Source: Microbacterium sp. SORGH_AS_0969 (GTDB lineage: Bacteria > Actinomycetota > Actinomycetes > Actinomycetales > Microbacteriaceae). Taken from it: a DNA stretch of 64,000 nucleotides. A program made the translations under genes and the position numbers. The notes beneath the pieces were generated by a model that was not told the origin of the DNA, made no database searches, and worked only from the letters and a program-made list of their open reading frames with translations. The stretch covers positions 2,790,001-2,854,000 of the forward strand of contig NZ_JAUTAG010000001.1 of assembly GCF_030818255.1 (NCBI RefSeq), given 5' to 3'. Positions 1 through 8,621 of this stretch are shown piece by piece. Position 1 is the first letter of the stretch, and each line of letters begins with the position of its first letter.

Positions 1-859
1 CCCGGATCTCCGCCTCGCCCGGGAAGAACACGAGCACGTCGCCCGCGGGCTCCCGGTCGAGCTCGCGGAGCGCCGCCACGACGGCCCCGACCTCGTCGGC
101 GTCGTCGCCGTCGCGCGTCGCGCGGGCCGAACTCCTGACTTTCTGCGGCGCTGCGACCCCGCGGCCACGGGATGTCGCGGCGTCGGAGCCGTCGGCATCC
201 GGATCCTCAGGAGTTTCGCCCGCACCGTCGGCGCCATCCAGCGGCCGGTAGCGGATCTCGACCGGATAGGTCCGCCCCGACACCTCGATCACGGGCGCCG
301 GCACCGGCTCGCCGCCCGGCTCGGCGGGCGCGGCGGCGAAGTGCCGCGCGAAGCTCTCGGGGTCGATCGTCGCCGAGGTGACGATGACCTTGAGGTCGGG
401 GCGCTTCGGCAGGATGCGGCGGAGGTATCCGAGCAGGAAGTCGATGTTGAGCGAACGCTCGTGCGCCTCGTCGACGATGATCGTGTCGTAGCGGCGCAAG
501 AGCCGGTCGCGGTGGATCTCGTTGAGCAGGATGCCGTCGGTCACGAGCGCTACGCGGGTGTCGGCCGACACCTTGTCGGTGAAGCGCACCTTGTAGCCGA
601 CGGTGGAGCCGAGGGGAACCTGCATCTCTTCGGCGATGCGCTCGGCGATCGTGCGCGCGGCGATGCGGCGCGGCTGCGTGTGTGCGATCGAGGTGCGGCC
701 GAGCTCGAGGCAGATCTTCGGCAGCTGCGTCGTCTTGCCCGAGCCGGTCGCGCCGGCGACGATCACGACCTGGTTGTCGCGGATGGCGCGCGCGATCTCG
801 TCCCGCGCGGCGCTGACGGGCAGCTCGGGCGGGTAGACGATCACGGGTTCGACAGACAC
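1..859 (-). CDS. hrpA: ATP-dependent DEAH-box RNA helicase HrpA, 5' part only
   Basis: The gene runs off the left edge; about 286 N-terminal codons are visible. It shows Walker [10 protein letters not shown] near residues 36-44, DEAH at about 130-133, a downstream SAT motif, and the phrase [14 protein letters not shown] that typically follows in HrpA-type helicases. HrpA is a DEAH-family 3'-5' RNA helicase. A charged, poorly conserved stretch (roughly residues 205-255) sits between the first RecA domain and the start of the second ([13 protein letters not shown]). The GTG at 859 is chosen because it starts the conserved frame. An AGAAGG lies only 2 nt upstream, too close for a normal Shine-Dalgarno, so leaderless initiation is possible. 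HrpB is the main alternative name; family assignment is firm. Confidence 0.9.
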   Translation of the reverse strand, partial: MSVEPVIVYPPELPVSAARDEIARAIRDNQVVIVAGATGSGKTTQLPKICLELGRTSIAHTQPRRIAARTIAERIAEEMQVPLGSTVGYKVRFTDKVSADTRVALVTDGILLNEIHRDRLLRRYDTIIVDEAHERSLNIDFLLGYLRRILPKRPDLKVIVTSATIDPESFARHFAAAPAEPGGEPVPAPVIEVSGRTYPVEIRYRPLDGADGAGETPEDPDADGSDAATSRGRGVAAPQKVRSSARATRDGDDADEVGAVVAALRELDREPAGDVLVFFPGEAEIR

Positions 860-867
860 AGCCTTCT

Positions 868-873
868 AGTTTA
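868..873 (-). promoter_or_regulatory. Possible -10 box for hrpA
   Basis: Read on the minus strand this is TAAACT, 8 nt from the GTG start. It fits the actinobacterial TANNNT consensus and would give a leaderless or near-leaderless transcript. No -35 was assigned. Confidence 0.3.
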
Positions 874-1045
874 TCGCGCGGTGGCGCCTCGGCGTCCGGC
901 TCCGACTGTTCGCGTCAGCGCGTGAGTTGTCGCGATTGGTCGCGTCGCGTGGGGTGTGGCGCACATATGCGGCACCTCAGTGTCGGGCCGTGTGGGTTTC
1001 GTGAGCGGAGGCGGCGGCTCCGACCCGCGTGGATTGCCGCAATGT

Positions 1046-1071
1046 GTCGCTTCGGAGGGCGGAGAAGCGAC
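1046..1071. terminator. Hairpin downstream of the GH3 gene
   Basis: Perfect 8-bp stem GTCGCTTC/GAAGCGAC around a 10-nt loop, in the 240-bp gap between the GH3 lipoprotein gene and hrpA. No clear U-tract follows on either strand, so terminator function is only inferred from position. Nothing else convincing was seen in 874-1099. Confidence 0.35.
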
Positions 1072-1099
1072 GTTCTCCGGCAAATCACGCGAACGGGCG

Positions 1100-2257
1100 T
1101 CAGGGCATCGCGGCCTTCGCGGCCAGGATCCGGGTCACCGCCGCGTCCACCTTCGCGGCGAACGCGCTGTCGTTCTGCGCCTTTGACAGCACGGCCTGGT
1201 GCATCTCGGGGTAGACCGACGAATCGGCCGAGACGAGCAGCAGGTCGATCCCCGCCTCGACGGCGAGCGTCGCGCGGTCGGCGGGCGACCACGCCTGCAC
1301 CTGTTGCGCCGCCGAGAGGTCGTCGGTGGTCACCACGCCGTCGAAGCCGACGGTGTCGCGCAGCACCCCGACCACCGTGGGCGAGAACGCGGCGGGCGCC
1401 GAGGAGTCGATCTTCTCGTAGATCGCGGTCGACAGCATGACCACGGCGGGTCCCTCCGGCAGCACCGTCGAGTACACGCCGACGTCGGCGCCGTCGGCCG
1501 TGACGAAGTCGTCCGTCACCCCGGCGGTCGTGTCGGTGTTGTCGCCCACGTGCCCGAGCCCGGGGAAGTGCTTGAAGGTGGGCAGCACCCCGCCGTCGCG
1601 CATCCCGGCGGCGAACGCCCCGGCCTTGGCTGCCACCGTCGCCCCGTCGTAGCCGTACTCGCGCTCGAGTTCGCCGATCGGCGGGTTGCTCTGCGCCGTC
1701 TCGGGGCTCGTGACGATGTCGGCGACGGGAGCGAGGTTCATGTTCACGCCGGCCTGCGCGAGCTGCCCGCCCCAGGTCGCGGCGTTGCGGCGCAGGGTCG
1801 CGTCGTCCTGCTGCCCCTGGTCGACCGCGGAGGGGATCTCATCGAACCCGGGGCCGCTCAGCACCTGGACCTCGCCGCCCTCTTGATCGGTGGACACCCA
1901 CAGCAACGGTTGACCCGCGGCCTGCGCCGAGGTGAATGTCGACACGAGCTGGGCGGTCGCCTGCGCGCCGGCATCCGATCTCCCGTGCAGGAAGATCCCG
2001 CCGATGTGATCGTCCGCGACCGCCGAGAGGGTGGTCTGGTCGGCTCCGTCGACGGACGTGCCCACCATGAACATCTGCCCGACCCTGTCGTCGAGGCTCA
2101 TCCCCGCGAGCGGGTCGGTCGTGGGCGTCGGCGTGGGTGTCGGTGAGGGAGAGGGGGATGCCGTCGGACTCGGCGTCGGAGCGGGCTCGGGGACGCACCC
2201 GGTGAGCGCGAGCGCGGTGAGCACGAGAAGGGCGCAGGTCCGTGTGGCGGTTTTCAC
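1100..2257 (-). CDS. Glycoside hydrolase family 3 lipoprotein, beta-N-acetylhexosaminidase (NagZ-like)
   Basis: 385 aa. Lipoprotein signal peptide with lipobox LTGC (Cys about 21), then a Pro/Ser/Thr-rich linker (residues 22-47) and a GH3 N-terminal barrel from about residue 50. KHFPGLGH corresponds to the NagZ KHFPGHG motif with the first His replaced by Leu. GVVTTDDLSA holds the predicted nucleophile Asp. Single-domain GH3 enzymes of this type remove beta-GlcNAc from wall fragments; as a lipoprotein it would act outside the membrane. The GTG start is adopted because it opens the signal peptide, with GGAGG directly abutting it. It lies downstream of the LCP gene on the same strand. Substrate not established. 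Confidence 0.85.
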   Translation of the reverse strand: MKTATRTCALLVLTALALTGCVPEPAPTPSPTASPSPSPTPTPTPTTDPLAGMSLDDRVGQMFMVGTSVDGADQTTLSAVADDHIGGIFLHGRSDAGAQATAQLVSTFTSAQAAGQPLLWVSTDQEGGEVQVLSGPGFDEIPSAVDQGQQDDATLRRNAATWGGQLAQAGVNMNLAPVADIVTSPETAQSNPPIGELEREYGYDGATVAAKAGAFAAGMRDGGVLPTFKHFPGLGHVGDNTDTTAGVTDDFVTADGADVGVYSTVLPEGPAVVMLSTAIYEKIDSSAPAAFSPTVVGVLRDTVGFDGVVTTDDLSAAQQVQAWSPADRATLAVEAGIDLLLVSADSSVYPEMHQAVLSKAQNDSAFAAKVDAAVTRILAAKAAMP

Positions 2258-2338
2258 CCTCCGATGTTCTCGCCCGGGGCGCCGGAATCACGGACCCTTG
2301 CGCCGGGACTCGCCGCGCCTCCGCGCGGGAGGGGTGCC

Positions 2339-2478
2339 GCCGCACCCCACCGAGCGGCGCACCTCAGCCCCGGCGCGTCGCCCTCGACGCCGTCGGGCGA
2401 GCCTCAGCCGCACCCCACCGAGCGGCGCACCTCGGCCCCGGCGCGACGCCGACGCCACGGTCGGGCGGACCTCAGCCG
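2339..2478. repeat. 68-bp tandem duplication between the LCP and GH3 genes
   Basis: A 39-bp segment at 2339-2377 recurs at 2407-2445 with one mismatch (period 68). The phrase at about 2392-2410 recurs at about 2460-2478, where the second copy includes the LCP stop codon. So the 3' end of the LCP gene plus its downstream sequence appears locally duplicated. A 7-bp hairpin GGGGTGC/GCACCCC (2331-2348) lies at the far end and may act as a terminator. Confidence 0.7.
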
Positions 2479-3740
2479 TTCCCTCGCGAACAGGTCGCCT
2501 GGTCGGCCTTGCTGCCGCTGACGCTCGCCGGCAGTTCGACGACCTCGGGGCCGGGGGTGGCATCCGTCGCTCCGGGCGTCGGGGTCTCGGGCGCCGTGGG
2601 CTCGGCCGTGGGGGCCGAGGGGTCCAGCGTCACGCCCTCGTTCGCGCCGAGCTCACCGGTCAGCGCGATCGGGGCGTTGCGGGCGAGGGCATCCCACAGG
2701 ACGGCGGCACCGTCGAGGTCGGGAACGACCTTGTCGCTGTCGTCGGGGTCCGGCAGTACCGGGTACTGCACGAAGGTCGTGTCGCTGAGCGGGACATCCT
2801 TCAGCGTGTATGCCAGCTGCGCGATGCGGACGGGGTCGGCGAGGCTCTCGCTCGGGGTGACGTTGTTGACCGCGGTGTTCGCGAGCCCCAGCAGGGTTGC
2901 GGGGTTGGAGAGCACCTCTTCGCTGCGCACCTTGTTGAGCAGTCGCGAGAGGTACTGCTGCTGGTTGCCGATGCGGGCGAGGTCGCTGCCGTCGCCGATG
3001 CCCTTGCGCGTGCGCAGGAACGCCAGGGCGTCATATCCCTGCACGACGCGCGGGCCGGGCTCCCAGTTGATCCCGGCGTCGTAGTCGTTGATGCCGTCGC
3101 CGCCGATGCACACCTCGACGCCGCCGACGGCGTCGGTGATGTTCACGACGTTGCCGAAGCTCACCTTCGCGGCGAAGGGGATCTGCTGACCCGTGAGGTT
3201 CGATACCGTGCTGGCGACGCACGCGAGGCCGCCGGCCTCGTACGCCGTGTTGATCGACGCCTTCCACGCTCCGGACGACACCGAGCCGTCCTCGTTGGTG
3301 CACTCCGGGATCTCGAGCCGCAGGTCGCGCGGGAACGAGACGACGGTGGCGCGGCGCGGAGCCTCGGACACGTGCACGAGGAGGTTGACGTCGTTGCGGA
3401 TGCCCTCGGCCTCGGGATCGCTGCAGCGTTCGCCGAAATTGTCCTTGACCTGGTCGTCGCACTCGTCGGTTCCGACGATGAGCACGTCGAACGCTCCCGC
3501 GTACTCGCTCAGCGACGGGGCTTGCGAGGGGGCGTCGGGGAGCGGCACCGCGGCCTCCTGCAGGCGCTGCGACAGCATCCAGGCGTAGACGCCGCCGACG
3601 GCGACCGCGGCGACGACGGCCACGGTGAGGCCGATGGCGAGCAGTTTCAGTCCTCGGCGCCAGCCCGAATCGGGACGGCGGCGGGCGTGAGCGGCGGAGG
3701 GTTCGGGGGGCACGGCGTCAGTAAACCACGCCCCTCGCAA
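2472..3740 (-). CDS. LytR-CpsA-Psr (LCP) family cell-wall glycopolymer ligase
   Basis: 422 aa. Short basic cytoplasmic N-terminus, one membrane segment (about residues 32-55), then an extracellular LCP domain from about 75 with DVLIVGTDECD, the Arg-containing VSFPRDLRLEIP, the Cys-rich loops usual in actinobacterial members, and GYDALAFLRTRKGIGDGSDLARIGNQQQ near 240-270. LCP proteins transfer polymers from lipid carriers to peptidoglycan. The C-terminus is Pro/Thr/Ala-rich. The start is uncertain: TTG at 3740 gives this length, but GTG at 3713 is equally possible and neither has a convincing ribosome-binding site. It is transcribed toward the GH3 lipoprotein gene. Confidence 0.9.
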   Translation of the reverse strand: MRGAWFTDAVPPEPSAAHARRRPDSGWRRGLKLLAIGLTVAVVAAVAVGGVYAWMLSQRLQEAAVPLPDAPSQAPSLSEYAGAFDVLIVGTDECDDQVKDNFGERCSDPEAEGIRNDVNLLVHVSEAPRRATVVSFPRDLRLEIPECTNEDGSVSSGAWKASINTAYEAGGLACVASTVSNLTGQQIPFAAKVSFGNVVNITDAVGGVEVCIGGDGINDYDAGINWEPGPRVVQGYDALAFLRTRKGIGDGSDLARIGNQQQYLSRLLNKVRSEEVLSNPATLLGLANTAVNNVTPSESLADPVRIAQLAYTLKDVPLSDTTFVQYPVLPDPDDSDKVVPDLDGAAVLWDALARNAPIALTGELGANEGVTLDPSAPTAEPTAPETPTPGATDATPGPEVVELPASVSGSKADQATCSRGNG

Positions 3741-3760
3741 AGAACCCCGGACGCGCGCGA

Positions 3761-3790
3761 CGGGGCGACCGATGGCATCCGGCCGCCCCG
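3761..3790. terminator. Hairpin after the ABC importer operon
   Basis: Inverted repeat CGGGGCG/CGCCCCG (3761-3767 and 3784-3790), extended by flanking CGCG, lies between the binding-protein stop and the LCP start. It plausibly ends the seven-gene operon. There is no long U-tract. Confidence 0.45.
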
Positions 3791-3805
3791 CGCGTGAGTG
3801 TGGTG

Positions 3806-4978
3806 TTACTGGCCGCCCTCGGTGAGGGTGACGTCGATCGGCGTGTATTCACCGTCGACGGTGACGCCCTCGTCCTTCAGCTCGGAGAGCGCCTTGTCGA
3901 TGTACTCGTTCGAGTACGCGGAGTCGGCCGGCTCGGTCGTGATGAGGTTGAGGCCGTCCTGGTTGACCGCCTTCAGCGCGCCCTGGACCGTCTTGTCCCA
4001 CGCGGCGGAGTCGATCGTGCCGAAGTCGCCGCCGGTCCAGATGAGCTTGTTGACCTCGTTCATCTGCCACAGCTGGTGCACGGGTCCCACGGGGAACGCG
4101 TTCACACCGGGAGCCGTCGCGGCCTTGTAGGTGATGTCCGCCGCCTCGGTGGGGTTGTCGCGGGCGAAGACCCAGCCCTTCGTCACGGCCTTGAGGAAGC
4201 GCGTGGCGGCGTCGGCGTACGCCGGATCGTCGGAGAGACGCTTCGTGTCGGCCCAGATCGCGTCCTGCAGCATGGCGCCGGCGGTGTCCTGGTACGAGAT
4301 GACGTTGATGTCGTCCATCGTGTAGAGCTTGCCGGTGGCGGGGTTCACCGTCTCGAGCAGCTGCGCGAGCTCGTTGTACGTCATCGCCTGGGCGGCATCC
4401 ACGTCCTTGTCGAGGAGCGCGTTCATCGAGAAGTCCTGCGTGGTGATCTTCACCGTCGAGGCGTCGAGACCCTTGTCGGCCATGGCCGCGAAGATCTCCC
4501 ACTCGTTGCCGAAGCCCCACGAGCCGATGCGCTTGCCCTCGAAGTCGTCGACCGACGTGATGCCGGAGTCCTTCCACGACACCTGGGTCGTTCCGGACTT
4601 CTGGAACACCTGGGCGATGTCGGTGAGTTCGACGCCCTGGTTCTCCATCGTGCCGAGGACCTTCGGCACCCAGGCGACCGCGAAGTCCACGTCTCCGGCG
4701 ACCAGCGCGTCCTGCGGCACGATGTCACCGCCCGAGGGGATGACGTCGACCTTGTCGAAGCCCTCCTCCTGGAAGTAGCCCTTGTCGAGGGCGACGTAGT
4801 ACCCCGCGAACTGCGCCTGCGGCAGCCACTGCAGTTGCAGCTTCACCGAGGTGAGAGGCGTGAAGTCGGCGTCGGATGCCGCGGGTGCGGAGCTGCCGCC
4901 GGAGCAGGCGGAGAGCGCGAGGGCGGCGACGCTGACGCCGGCGATCGCGCCGAACGTGCGTCGGATGCTGTGTCTCAT
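3806..4978 (-). CDS. ABC importer substrate-binding lipoprotein, NMT1/THI5-like (SsuA/ThiY superfamily)
   Basis: 390 aa. Signal peptide with lipobox LSAC (Cys about 25), then an NMT1 domain beginning VKLQLQWLPQAQFAGYYVAL and GYFQEEGF, the usual family opening. NMT1-like proteins bind pyrimidine, thiamine-precursor or other heteroaromatic ligands. Last gene of the operon, 72 bp after the second permease. Placement with a hydantoinase and an amidohydrolase makes a cyclic ureide (hydantoin, uracil or dihydropyrimidine) the likely ligand; that is inference, and a thiamine precursor cannot be excluded. The ATG at 4978 follows a GGAAGGACC sequence that can act as a ribosome-binding site. Confidence 0.88.
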   Translation of the reverse strand: MRHSIRRTFGAIAGVSVAALALSACSGGSSAPAASDADFTPLTSVKLQLQWLPQAQFAGYYVALDKGYFQEEGFDKVDVIPSGGDIVPQDALVAGDVDFAVAWVPKVLGTMENQGVELTDIAQVFQKSGTTQVSWKDSGITSVDDFEGKRIGSWGFGNEWEIFAAMADKGLDASTVKITTQDFSMNALLDKDVDAAQAMTYNELAQLLETVNPATGKLYTMDDINVISYQDTAGAMLQDAIWADTKRLSDDPAYADAATRFLKAVTKGWVFARDNPTEAADITYKAATAPGVNAFPVGPVHQLWQMNEVNKLIWTGGDFGTIDSAAWDKTVQGALKAVNQDGLNLITTEPADSAYSNEYIDKALSELKDEGVTVDGEYTPIDVTLTEGGQ

Positions 4979-5050
4979 GGAAGGTCCTTCCGGTTCGGGT
5001 GGAGCGTGTGGCGGGTGGTGCAGGCTCTTTCGTCGTGGGGTGGATGCCGA

Positions 5051-5833
5051 TCAGCTGCGCGCGCGTCCGGCACCGAGGCGGCGCGCGACGAGGCGTTCGA
5101 GCAGTGAGGTGACGAGGAAGAAGACGAGGCCGATCACGATGCCTCCGCCCACGAACGCCCAGGCGAGGGAGGCGCGTCCGGACTTGGCGTAGGTGGCGAT
5201 CGCCGTGCCGATGCCGTCGGCGGGTCCGCCGAAGTACTCGGCGACGAGGGCGGAGATGACGGCGAGGGATGCAGCGACCCGCACGCCCGTGACGAGGTAC
5301 GGCAGGGCCGTGGGGAGCGTGAGGCGCAGGAACGTCTGGCCCCCGGTCGCCGCGGTGGCGCGGAAGAAGTCGCGTTGCACGGGCCTGGTCTGACGAAGCC
5401 CCCGGAGAGTGTTGACGAACACCGGGACGAACGCGGCGATCCCGGCGACCGCCTGGCGACCGAACTGGCTCGAGGCCCCGAACATCGTGTTGAAGATCGG
5501 GGTGAGCGCGACGATGGGGACGACGGCGAGCGCGGCGACGAGGGGCGCGGTCATGCCGTCGACGGGGCGCCAGGTGGCGGCGAGGGCGGCGAACAGGATC
5601 GCGAGCAGGCTGCCGGCGAGGAGGCCGACGAGGGCGTTCGTCCCCGTGATCCCCGCGGCCTCGGCGATCAGGCCGAAGCGCTCGACGAACTCGTTCGCGA
5701 CCGCGAAGGGGTCGGGCAGCATCCGTGGGGCGCTGCCCGAGGCGACGAAGGCGTACCACGCGGCGAGTCCCGCGACACCGACGACGAGGGGCGCGAGCAG
5801 CCGCACCCACCCGGGGAGTCGAGCGGCCGTCAT
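5051..5833 (-). CDS. ABC importer permease (SsuC/ThiX type), second subunit
   Basis: 260 aa, starting MTAARLPGWVRLLAP. About six membrane helices and the EAA loop region around GATAATGGQTFLRLTLPTALPYL (starts near residue 155), typical of BPD-type inner membrane permeases. Its ATG (5831-5833) overlaps the TGA of the ATPase gene by 4 nt, so translation is probably coupled. It most likely pairs with the other permease of this operon (6621-7574) as a heterodimer. Confidence 0.9.
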   Translation of the reverse strand: MTAARLPGWVRLLAPLVVGVAGLAAWYAFVASGSAPRMLPDPFAVANEFVERFGLIAEAAGITGTNALVGLLAGSLLAILFAALAATWRPVDGMTAPLVAALAVVPIVALTPIFNTMFGASSQFGRQAVAGIAAFVPVFVNTLRGLRQTRPVQRDFFRATAATGGQTFLRLTLPTALPYLVTGVRVAASLAVISALVAEYFGGPADGIGTAIATYAKSGRASLAWAFVGGGIVIGLVFFLVTSLLERLVARRLGAGRARS

Positions 5834-6624
5834 CGCTCGTTCGCCCGGTGCAGGGGCGAGCCGTGGAGCGCTTCGCGGACGGCGGTGACGCGCGAGAAGT
5901 ACTCCGGCGACTCCCGGAGGAGGTCGTCGCGGGCGCGGCCCGGGCGCGTGTCGACGATGTCGGTGATGCGTCCGGGGCGCGGGCTCATCACCACCACCCG
6001 GTCGGAGAGGAACACGGCCTCGGGGATCGAGTGGGTGACGAACACGACCGTCGCTCCGGTCTCGGCGGCGATCCGGGCGAGCTCGCTCTGCAGATGCTCG
6101 CGGGTCATCTCGTCGAGCGCGCCGAACGGCTCGTCCATCAGCAGCAGCTTCGGCGAGGCCGCGAGGGCGCGGGCGATCGCGACGCGCTGTTGCATGCCGC
6201 CGGACAGCTGGTCGGGGTATCGCCCGACGAAGTCGGTCAGACCCACGAGCTCGGCGAGCTCGGCGACGCGAGCGTCGCGGCGGCTGCGGGTCCACCGGTG
6301 CAGTTCGAGAGGCAGCGCGATGTTCGCCGCGACGGTACGCCAGGGGAGAAGACCCGCCTGCTGGAACGCGATGCCGTAGTCCTGGTCCAGTCGCGCTTGC
6401 CGTGCCGTCTTCCCGGCAAGGGAGAGCTCGCCGCTGGTTGCGGTGTCGAGGTCCGCGATCAGGCGGAGCAGAGTCGATTTGCCGCAGCCGGAGGGGCCGA
6501 TGAGCGAGACGAACTCGCCGGCCGCGATGTCGAGGTCGACGTCGGTCAGGGCGATCACCTCACCCCCCGCGCTCGGGAAGACCTTTCCGAGCCCGCGGGC
6601 CCGAACAGCGGTGTCGGTGGTCAT
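5830..6624 (-). CDS. ABC importer ATP-binding protein (SsuB/ThiZ/TauB type)
   Basis: 264 aa from MTTDTAVRARGLGKVF. Walker A GPSGCGKST near residues 43-51, Q-loop in AFQQAGLLPW, signature LSGGMQQR, Walker B LLLMDEPFGALDE, and H-loop FVTHSIPEA. Energises the neighbouring permeases. Overlaps both flanking permease genes by 4 nt (ATGA junctions), a tight three-gene translational unit. The C-terminus is short and has no regulatory domain. Confidence 0.93.
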   Translation of the reverse strand: MTTDTAVRARGLGKVFPSAGGEVIALTDVDLDIAAGEFVSLIGPSGCGKSTLLRLIADLDTATSGELSLAGKTARQARLDQDYGIAFQQAGLLPWRTVAANIALPLELHRWTRSRRDARVAELAELVGLTDFVGRYPDQLSGGMQQRVAIARALAASPKLLLMDEPFGALDEMTREHLQSELARIAAETGATVVFVTHSIPEAVFLSDRVVVMSPRPGRITDIVDTRPGRARDDLLRESPEYFSRVTAVREALHGSPLHRANER

Positions 6625-7574
6625 GCGGTGTCCTCCCCGCGACGGAAACGATGAAGGGCCACGCCGACCAGGGCGACGCCGCCGGCGGCGACGAGTCCCA
6701 TCACGACGGTGCCGAAGGTGGGAGCCCAGGGCGCGGCGGGGTCGGACGACGCCTGCCCCGCGAGCTGGATGAGCATGCGGCCGATCCCGCCGCGCAGGCC
6801 GATCGACACCTCGGCGACGACGGCACCGACGACGGCGGATGCCGCGGCCAGGCGGAGCGCGGGGAGCAGGTGCGGCACGGCGGCGGGAAGGCGCAGGTGC
6901 ACGAGGGTCTGCCACCACCCGGCGGAGCTCGAACGCATGAGGTCGAGGTGGAGGGCGTCCGGGGCTTCCAGCCCGCGGAGCATGCCGACCGCGACGGGGA
7001 AGAACGCGAGGTACGACGCGATCAGCGCGACCGAGAACCATTGCGGCCAGGGGAAACCGGAGCGATCGATCTGCGTGCCGAGCGCGTTGACCACCGGCGC
7101 GAACGCGATGAGCGGCACGATCTGGCTCACGACGATCCAGGGCAGCAGTCCCGCCTCGACCAGGCGCCACCGCTGCATCGCGATCCCCAGCAGCGAGCCG
7201 ACGACGACGCCGATCAGCCACCCCAGCGCGGCGAGGCCGAGGGTGGTTCCCGCGGCCTGGACCACCGACAGCAGCAGCGGCGGCGTGTCCCCTCCGCTGG
7301 TCGGCGCGAACATCCGCGCGATCATGTCCCACACGTGCGGCATGGCACGGTCGTGCGTGCGGGGGAGCAGGATGACGCCCGACCCGGCCGATCCGTCCCC
7401 GCCCACGGTCACGCCGTCCGCCGGCCCGAGGAACTTGTAGAGCTCCCAGAGGGCGATGACCGCCGCCACCCCGGCCGCACCCCAGCCGATCCGGGCCGCC
7501 GCGGTGCGTCCGCGTGCGGACGCGGCTCTCCCGACGATCGCGGTTTCGCCGGGCGTGACGACCTGATCGGTCAC
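6621..7574 (-). CDS. ABC importer permease (SsuC/ThiX type), first subunit
   Basis: 317 aa. A cytoplasmic N-terminal stretch precedes the first membrane helix (about residues 28-48), followed by an extracytoplasmic insert (about 50-100) before the BPD permease core. EAA-loop-like segment SSSAGWWQTLVHLRLPAAVPHL. Larger than its partner because of the N-terminal insert. Seven nt downstream of the flavin oxidoreductase gene and overlapping the ATPase gene by 4 nt. Confidence 0.9.
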   Translation of the reverse strand: MTDQVVTPGETAIVGRAASARGRTAAARIGWGAAGVAAVIALWELYKFLGPADGVTVGGDGSAGSGVILLPRTHDRAMPHVWDMIARMFAPTSGGDTPPLLLSVVQAAGTTLGLAALGWLIGVVVGSLLGIAMQRWRLVEAGLLPWIVVSQIVPLIAFAPVVNALGTQIDRSGFPWPQWFSVALIASYLAFFPVAVGMLRGLEAPDALHLDLMRSSSAGWWQTLVHLRLPAAVPHLLPALRLAAASAVVGAVVAEVSIGLRGGIGRMLIQLAGQASSDPAAPWAPTFGTVVMGLVAAGGVALVGVALHRFRRGEDTA

Positions 7575-7581
7575 GGGGCGC

Positions 7582-8610
7582 TCACCGCTTCGCCGTGACG
7601 TGCTCGGACAGGGCCGGGATCACGGTCTCGCCGTACACCCGCATCGTCTCCTCCTTGTTGTCGTGCTGGAGGTAGCCGGCGAACTGCGTCACGCCGAGGG
7701 CGCGAAGCTTCTCGAGCTTGGCGATGTGCTCCTCGGCCGTCCCGAGCACGCAGAAGCGCTCGACGATCTCGTCGGGCACGAAGTCGACGTGGTCGTTGTC
7801 GCTCTTGCCGTGCGAGTTGTAGTCGTACCCGGTGCGCCCGGCGATGTAGTCGGTGAGGGCCGCGGGCACATCGGAGCCGTCGCCGTACTTCGCGACGATG
7901 TCGGCGACGTGGTTGCCGACCATGCCGCCGAACCATCGGCACTGCTCGATCATGTGCGCGCGCGACTCGGGGGTGTCGTCGCCGATGTACATCGGGGCGG
8001 CGACGCAGAACGCGATCTCGTCGGGGTCGCGGCCGACGTTCTCGGCGGCCTGGCGGACCGTCTTGATCATCCACTCGGCGATGTCGAGGTCGGCCAGCTG
8101 CAGGATGAAGCCGTCGCCGACCTCTCCGGTGAGCTTCAGCGCGAGAGGCCCGTAGGCGGCGACCCACACGTCGAGCTTCGACCCGCGGCTCCACGGGAAT
8201 TGCAGGGTCGCGCCGTTGTACTCCACGGCCCGGGAGTTGCCGAGCTCGCGGATGACGTGGATCGACTCCCGCAGCGCCTTCAGCGTCGTGGGGCGCCCGT
8301 TCGTCACGCGCACGGCCGAGTCTCCGCGGCCGATGCCGCAGATCGTGCGATTGCCGTACATCTCGTTGAGGGTGGCGAAGGTGGACGCCGTGACGGTCCA
8401 GTCGCGGGTCGCGGGGTTCGTCACGAACGGGCCGACCGTCACGCGGCGTGTGGCCGCGAGAATCGCCGAGTGCACGACGTACGGCTCCTCCCACAGCAGG
8501 TGCGAGTCGAAGGTCCAGACATGGCTGAAGCCGTGCGCCTCGGCGAGCTGCGAGAGCTGGATCGTGCGGGCAGCGGGCGGGTTGGTCTGGAGGACGACGC
8601 CGAAATCCAT
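7582..8610 (-). CDS. LLM class flavin-dependent oxidoreductase (luciferase-like/F420 type)
   Basis: 342 aa beginning MDFGVVLQTNPPAARTIQLS; single TIM-barrel luciferase-like domain with FSHVWTFDSHLLWEEPYVV and VTVGPFVTNPATRD. From memory it resembles the TIGR03842-like (CPS_4043) subfamily found beside hydantoinases in several bacteria; this was not searched. Cofactor may be FMN or F420. It lies 11 nt after the hydantoinase gene and 7 nt before the first permease, so its job is probably on the imported ring compound: an oxidation, reduction or ring-opening step is inferred, but no reaction is assigned. Confidence 0.82.
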   Translation of the reverse strand: MDFGVVLQTNPPAARTIQLSQLAEAHGFSHVWTFDSHLLWEEPYVVHSAILAATRRVTVGPFVTNPATRDWTVTASTFATLNEMYGNRTICGIGRGDSAVRVTNGRPTTLKALRESIHVIRELGNSRAVEYNGATLQFPWSRGSKLDVWVAAYGPLALKLTGEVGDGFILQLADLDIAEWMIKTVRQAAENVGRDPDEIAFCVAAPMYIGDDTPESRAHMIEQCRWFGGMVGNHVADIVAKYGDGSDVPAALTDYIAGRTGYDYNSHGKSDNDHVDFVPDEIVERFCVLGTAEEHIAKLEKLRALGVTQFAGYLQHDNKEETMRVYGETVIPALSEHVTAKR

Positions 8611-8621
8611 GGGTTCTCCTC

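Noticed and set aside
3794..5107. Long plus-strand frame (437 codons) opposite the binding-protein gene
   Set aside because: Val/Asp/Arg/Gly-rich composition typical of the antisense frame of GC-rich genes; the minus strand encodes a clear NMT1 lipoprotein. Many other long antisense frames in the window were dropped for the same reason.
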